NCBI RefSeq assembly: GCF_030272615.1 | Contig: NC_081405.1 | Location: 153,467,113-153,531,112 of the forward strand | From: Cryptomeria japonica | Lineage: Eukaryota > Streptophyta > Pinopsida > Cupressales > Cupressaceae | Direction of reading: 5' to 3' | DNA length: 64,000 nucleotides | Shown: piece after piece, positions 58,986 to 64,000 of the stretch | Numbering within the stretch: position 1 is the stretch's first letter | Layout: every line of letters starts with the position of its first letter | The notes under the pieces: generated by a model | The model's input: only the letters and a program-made list of their open reading frames with translations | What the model was told of the DNA's origin: nothing | The model's database searches: none | Made by a program: the position numbers and the translations under genes

Positions 58986-61130
58986 ACCTCTATTGCTTCT
59001 AAGTTGAACTCTACCATGGGTTTAGCCAGTCCTTGTCCCCTTACCAATTTGGTAATTCAGATCTCAATCCTAAATTTTATTTATTCATCTACATATCCTT
59101 CTCGTCACCTCTTGTTGGAAAAAAATATCCTTTACTAAAACTATTTTGACCCCTACTAGGTAAGGTTTGAAATATTGGACTGCGTTAACCAAACCATTAG
59201 CTTGTTTCTCTATTATATCATATTTTAACTCTGCATCTTGCAAAGACTTGCAAAAGAAATCCATTGGTTTCTCATAACTTTCACCAATTTTCTGAAGTAA
59301 TAATACAACAATTGTGTGAAAAGAAGCAAAAGAGAACATTTGTAAGGGCTTACTAAAATCAAGAGATTTGAACGTTGGTGCTTTCTTGATTTCCAATCAA
59401 CCTTCTAATATTTCTTCAACTTTTTTGATATGGCTTTTGTCATCTCTACAAAGTTAGACACAAATATCATTGCAAAGTTAATTTTTCCAAAAAAGGAATG
59501 GATCTCCTTGACAATCTTTGGAATAAGGATTCTATCAATTTCCTCAACCCTTTCAGGATCTATTTTGACTCCATCCTTTGATACAATATGTCCAAGAAGC
59601 TTTCCCTTTGTTACACCTGTAATGATGCAAATTTGGAATTAGGGTTTAATGATAAACCACAAAAAATTCCAAATTGACCAAAACAATGGGAAAGAGGGGT
59701 GAACCTAATAGATCTCACCTCAATACAACTAAGAAAGGATCGAGAATTCTGATTAGATTCACCTGATTAGGATTTGACTACCTCTTTCCAAGTTGAATTG
59801 GATTGATTGAAGTTAGGGCAAAATAGGTGATAAACGAGGTATTCTAATAGAAACCATAAGCTACAGATGTCCCACGAAGCCATTGACCTAGATCTGGGCA
59901 ACATAAGATGTCTGGAATTAGTCCTTAGAAGTTTGGCCCGATTTTTCAGGACTAAGTGGTATCAATTTGCCATGGTCATCCAAATTTTCCTCTGTCAAAA
60001 GTTGACCTGTTCGTCACTATTGATTTTGCCAGATTCTTTGAGTACAACTCCACACCTATTTTTGCACATAGAAAGAAAGGAAATTATGTTGGGAATAGGG
60101 GTTTTCCTAAGTTAAACCTTGATTTAGGAATTAACCTTGACTGAAATATTGTAAATACCGAAATAACTACTAAGGAAATATACCTCAGATATGCAATTAT
60201 TGATGATGATGCAATGCTCTTTGAATGTAATCGCAAATGTTGTATGTAATGGAATGACAAACACATGAACATAAAAAAACCTTATCACACACATATGCTT
60301 GGATGAAGAGTAATGTTACTTTGCTCCACAATGCTAGAATGATGAATATCTAGCCCTGAATCCCTGAAAATGCTTGATGACGAATGTTGCATGAATGCAT
60401 GAATATTAGAGATGGAGTCTTAGATTTGAAATGACTTGATAGGATGTCTTTATATAGGGTTCACTAGGTAATTTATCAATTAGGCCAACCTCCAATGATC
60501 ATGTGTAGCCACGGGGAACATTTTTTAGTAGGGAGATATAACACCTACCTCAATTCAAATTTGGGCCTCATTGAGAGGGACCATTGCATTTTGGGGAGCC
60601 ATGGTCTAGACCAAGGCATTCCATGCCCTGGTCCTTCTACAAATATAACCAAAATAAGGTGCTAGTGGGAAGGGTACCTGACCATGGGACCCATCAATTG
60701 GTGTTCATGGCCTCAAAACTGGAGAATGGGGTCAAATTGAACCTAGAGAGGGGATGGGGATAGGAAATGATAAAGTGGGAGCACAAACATGAGGTGTAAA
60801 TTAGACTAATGATAATTTCTGATGCTACAACACCAAACTTACACTTCTTTGGGTTCAAAGATATAACATACTCCAAGGGTTTGATAAAGATCCTCTCCAA
60901 ATGTTCACAACGATCAATTTCTTTATTCGCTCAAATGTTGTTAAATCATCTTGATACACCACCAATATATCATTGATAAGGCCTACAAATGCTACATCCA
61001 TAACCCTTTGAAAAGTTGCTCCTGTATTTTTTAAACCAAAAGGAATCCTTTGATAGACATACATGTTCCATGTAGTTTTGAATAATGAGGTTGTTGTAAT
61101 CCTCATCATTTAATTTATCAATCCAAAGTG
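58986..61130 (-). pseudogene. Ty3/gypsy RT-RNase H relic, split by a solo LTR
   Basis: Minus-strand RT starts near 61109 with NMYVYQRIPFGLKNTGATFQ, RVMDVAFVGLINDI, then the catalytic block VYQDDLT near 60945 and LEYVISLNPKKCKFGV, where a solo LTR (59618-60829) interrupts. On the other side the frame resumes GVTKGKLLGHIVSKDGVKID, PERVEEIDRILIPKI, KINFAMIFVSNFVEM, and RNase H follows (59396-59085: SLDFSKPLQMFSFASFHTIV, FFCKSLQDAELKYDIIEKQA, VKDIFFQQEVT) to GQGLAKPM near 59020. Both ends are truncated. It is the same polyprotein class as 11100-15740 but opposite in strand and better preserved. Confidence 0.88.
59618..60829 (-). mobile_element. solo LTR with 5-bp target duplication
   Basis: A 1,212-bp insert. 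On the minus strand it begins TGTAGCATCAGAAATTATC and ends TTTGCATCATTACA. It is flanked by ACACC at 59613-59617 and 60830-60834 (GGTGT on the minus strand). The interrupted RT frame reads KKCKFGV on one side and GVTKGKLLGH on the other, so removing the insert with one duplication restores the reading. No internal coding sequence is seen, so it is a solo LTR formed by LTR-LTR recombination. Confidence 0.9.
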
Positions 61131-62470
61131 GTGTCCATGGCTATATGCAAAAGAGAATGAAGAAAATTGGTTTGACAATCTCTTCTAACTTGCAGGAAAT
61201 GAAAGCTAGTCTAAAGAAAACTTACATTAAAGGAAAGAATAATATAAGGAACACTTGAATGAATTGAAAAGGTTAAATTAATTCACACTCTCTGGAAATT
61301 AAATACTTCCTTGAATACAAATATACTCTAAGAAATTCTAGAAAATACATTGCTGGAAATGAAACTAGCCTATCCTATTTCCTTAGGCTGAAACAAACAT
61401 TTCTAATCGCCCCCTTTGCTTAAATGATTAAAATGGATTTATAGCCAATCCACTAAATGTGGATCTAAGATCCTATTTTTAAGGGGTAATTTACAAAACT
61501 TAGAGAAAACTGAAATTGTTGTCCTTCATCCTGCCAATCTATCTTGGTCATTTTATGTCATGAACTTCTCCTTCCCTATTACAAATATCAACAAACCCTC
61601 AAAAGAGGTTTTAGAAATTGAAGTCTAATTTCCATATCATTTTGAATTTTTGAATTTTGTTAATAAACGATGGAGATATCACCATTTTATCAAGACTACA
61701 TTTTTCACAATTTTTGGGTGCCTAATTTTTAGGAAGTCTTCAAGTTCCCAACATGAATGAAGGAATTAATCACTAGTTTATTTGACCAAATAATTGTTGA
61801 TCATCATGAAGAATATGATACAATTATGCAATTACATTGGAGTACTTTGGTAACTATTGTTACAGGGATTTGCACCCATAATTTAAGTGTGGTTCTCAAT
61901 AATACTATGAAACATTGGAACATCTTCGAGCCCATGGGTTGCTCATTGCAAAGATGAACCTCCAGATTATGGGTTGGATCCCATTTAGATATCCTAGAAA
62001 TACTGACGTTTGACTAGAAAATAGGAAGGAGGATGCTTTAAAAATGAAATTAAACTAATAGGTGATGCACCAATGGCTAAAAAATTAATCTATTGTTGAA
62101 CTCACACAATAATAAACTAATGAAGCTATGTTAGCTCACAACTCAAATACACATGCTTGCAAAATTGATCCTCATGAAAGGTTTTTTGATTTCTTGATAT
62201 TTGTTTGAAGGATCACACTGCTATTTTCAGAACTAACATACACCAAAATGATAACACATTCATAGACTTGCACTATAGCATGTTGTTCTTGAACCAAACA
62301 TTGAAGGAATTGTACAAAAATGAAGGATTTTGAGAAAAAATCACAATATTCTCAAAACACTATTCACGTACAACAGTTGGACAAGAAGAAATATGAGAAA
62401 TAATTAAATTTCTTTATTGAGAAAAAGGAGTTTCTTGCATTGCAAGATAAAAATGCTTACAAATTGACTA
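61131..62470. other. AT-rich intergenic DNA
   Basis: No recognisable domain or element end. Confidence 0.5.
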
Positions 62471-62475
62471 ATATT

Positions 62476-63815
62476 ATGTTGGCAACAATGCAACAAACTG
62501 AGAGTGGGGGGTGAATCAATTTGCACAAAAACTCACTGCAACTTAAACCACAAAACAGATCTGATAATTAACAGTTAAAAGCATGAAATAACGACATAAA
62601 TAACACACATAACACCAAGATTTTTGATGTGGAAAACCCGGTTAAGGGAAAAACAATGGTGGGAACTTACCACAATGAGATAATACCCTATTAGGAGTAA
62701 ATGAAAATATTACAATGGGGAATGCACATTCATTCATGCACACTGCCTAGAGCTCATTGCTCAAAATAAGAAACCCAGAAAGGCTACAACCTTAAGGGAA
62801 GGCTCATTGCCTTATAGGAAGTATCAATGACTTAAAAAAAAATTCAAACAACAATCCAGATTACATGAACTATGAAAATAACATCTCCATATGTTTGAGT
62901 ACAGTTTCGGTTAAACACACAGTCAACTCTGTAATACTTCTCTTCTCCTTCACACTTATGAAAGATCAAATCACTTGTTGGCACACTTACTCGATCACAC
63001 ACTCGCAGATACAATACATACATACATCTTACATGATTATTACATTTATTTATACAAACCCTCAACCTCAATTTCAAGGTTGGCTAAACCCTCAATAAAA
63101 ATTATAATATAATAACCTCACACGCTACAACAATACATGTGGACCAAAACAATGTTAGCTAAGACATAGTATGCACCCAAATCAATACCGCAAACACCTC
63201 CAACAATTACACCTCGATCATCTGCAACACGCTACAACCACCAAGAATGTCACATATCACAAAGAATGCCACCGAACAAAGAAAATCTTCAATAACGCGC
63301 ACAATAATCAATGCGAACCACCAATAAAAATAGAAAATGATCTAGAGACATTCACAAGCAATGTGAATTGCACCACAACAACCACAACAACTCGGATTAC
63401 AAGAATCATCATCATCTCTCTACCAGAGCTCAAGAACACCATCATAACTGACCGTCAACCTAAAAGACTTGCTTGTGGATATCCAAATCATGAACCATTC
63501 GAACTGAGGACACACATCAACATCCCAAAAATATCCCTCATATCCACAACAAAAGATATAGAAATTCCAGAGCAACATGAAGTAGAAACTAGAATACTGA
63601 ATAACACAAACAACTGAATAACATTCTCAACATTGGATCACAAAGCTCAGTCAAAATATCATCTAGACCTCTGTAAATGGGAATGAACCATCTATAGACA
63701 ACATACCAGAAACCCTTTAATCTACATCACCTCATCTACAACACACAAGATAAACCAACTCATCAAACCAAAATGCAACATTGGAATATACATAAGAATA
63801 TGTTGACATCAATGA
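62476..63815. repeat. possible LTR or LTR-derived repeat
   Basis: Begins TGTTGGCAACAATGCAACA and, 1.3 kb on, has CATCAATGATAACA, whose reverse complement (TGTTATCATTGATG) looks like an LTR start; so a minus-strand LTR with TGTTATC...CCAACA ends is possible. The run GAGAGTGGGGGGTGAATCAA and GATGTGGAAAACCCGGTTAA are of a kind common in plant LTR repeats. No matching target duplication was found. The plus-strand frame at 63171-63617 is Thr/Asn/His-rich and is probably non-coding. Confidence 0.35.
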
Positions 63816-64000
63816 TAACACATCAACCAATATCCAACATATTACTCATAATAAAATGAGTTAAAAAGCATATCTTTTTCTACTACAACAAAGAAACCTC
63901 GGAATTGGAGAGAAAAGAAGAAATATGACATATAACAAAAAGTGGCTCCAAAATTTGAATTTTGAATTGCTTGGCTCCCTTTGGCCCCATGACTGAGTTG
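63816..64000. other. window end, anonymous
   Basis: AT-rich; nothing recognised. Confidence 0.5.

Noticed and set aside
63171-63617. 148-residue Thr/Asn/His-rich plus-strand frame as a gene
   Set aside because: Low-complexity composition, located in LTR-like sequence, no family resemblance.
1-64000. Endogenous pararetrovirus or other viral genes
   Set aside because: All RT-bearing segments fit plant copia or gypsy retrotransposons; no viral coat, movement or transactivator sequence was recognised.
1-64000. tRNA genes
   Set aside because: The only tRNA-like promoter boxes seen belong to the two SINEs; no full cloverleaf was recognised by eye.

Overview
This window looks like nuclear DNA of a seed plant with a large, repeat-filled genome, most likely a gymnosperm such as a conifer. 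The reasons are AT-rich intergenic DNA, very low gene density, many decayed Ty1/copia and Ty3/gypsy elements, and a host gene whose exons are split by an intron of about 25 kb packed with nested transposons. The taxonomic call is an inference; no marker gene fixes the species.

Layout. 1-6 kb: two tail-to-head copia fragments on the minus strand and AT-rich DNA. 6.4-32.75 kb: one host gene on the plus strand, read as an N-terminally anchored cytochrome b5-like protein (CB5LP type). A TATA box and exons 1-2 lie at 6396-6723 and the cytochrome b5 exons 3-5 at 32175-32752. The intervening intron (6724-32174) holds a 5S-rRNA-derived retroposon with a perfect 13-bp target duplication; a gypsy polyprotein relic split by a hAT-like element; a copia relic with decayed LTRs and a second hAT-like element; and two related TGTTG...CAACA units. 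The larger unit (23129-30532, 5-bp target duplication GGTAA) carries a 1,076-codon minus-strand reading frame with one stop codon and a striking array of 13 conserved hairpins spaced about 167/177 bp apart. 32.75-36.6 kb: a 184-bp tandem duplication and broken exon-like sequence of an unrecognised gene.

36.6-42 kb: a plus-strand copia relic with a 5' LTR, a degenerate primer-binding site, a tRNA-derived SINE in its leader and gag-IN-RT-RH pieces. 44.6-55.2 kb: a minus-strand gypsy element with two LTRs about 95% alike by eye, gag and protease, but with its RT-RH-integrase core deleted; a second SINE interrupts its gag. 55.2-58.4 kb: a decayed minus-strand pseudogene of a large hydrophilic, coiled-coil protein with a plan like the 1,076-codon one. 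59-61.1 kb: a gypsy RT-RH relic cleanly split by a 1,212-bp solo LTR (target duplication ACACC). The rest is LTR-like or anonymous AT-rich DNA.

Only the cytochrome b5-like gene looks like a functional host gene. The most novel material is the 7.4-kb unit with its long reading frame and hairpin array, and its relative next to it.
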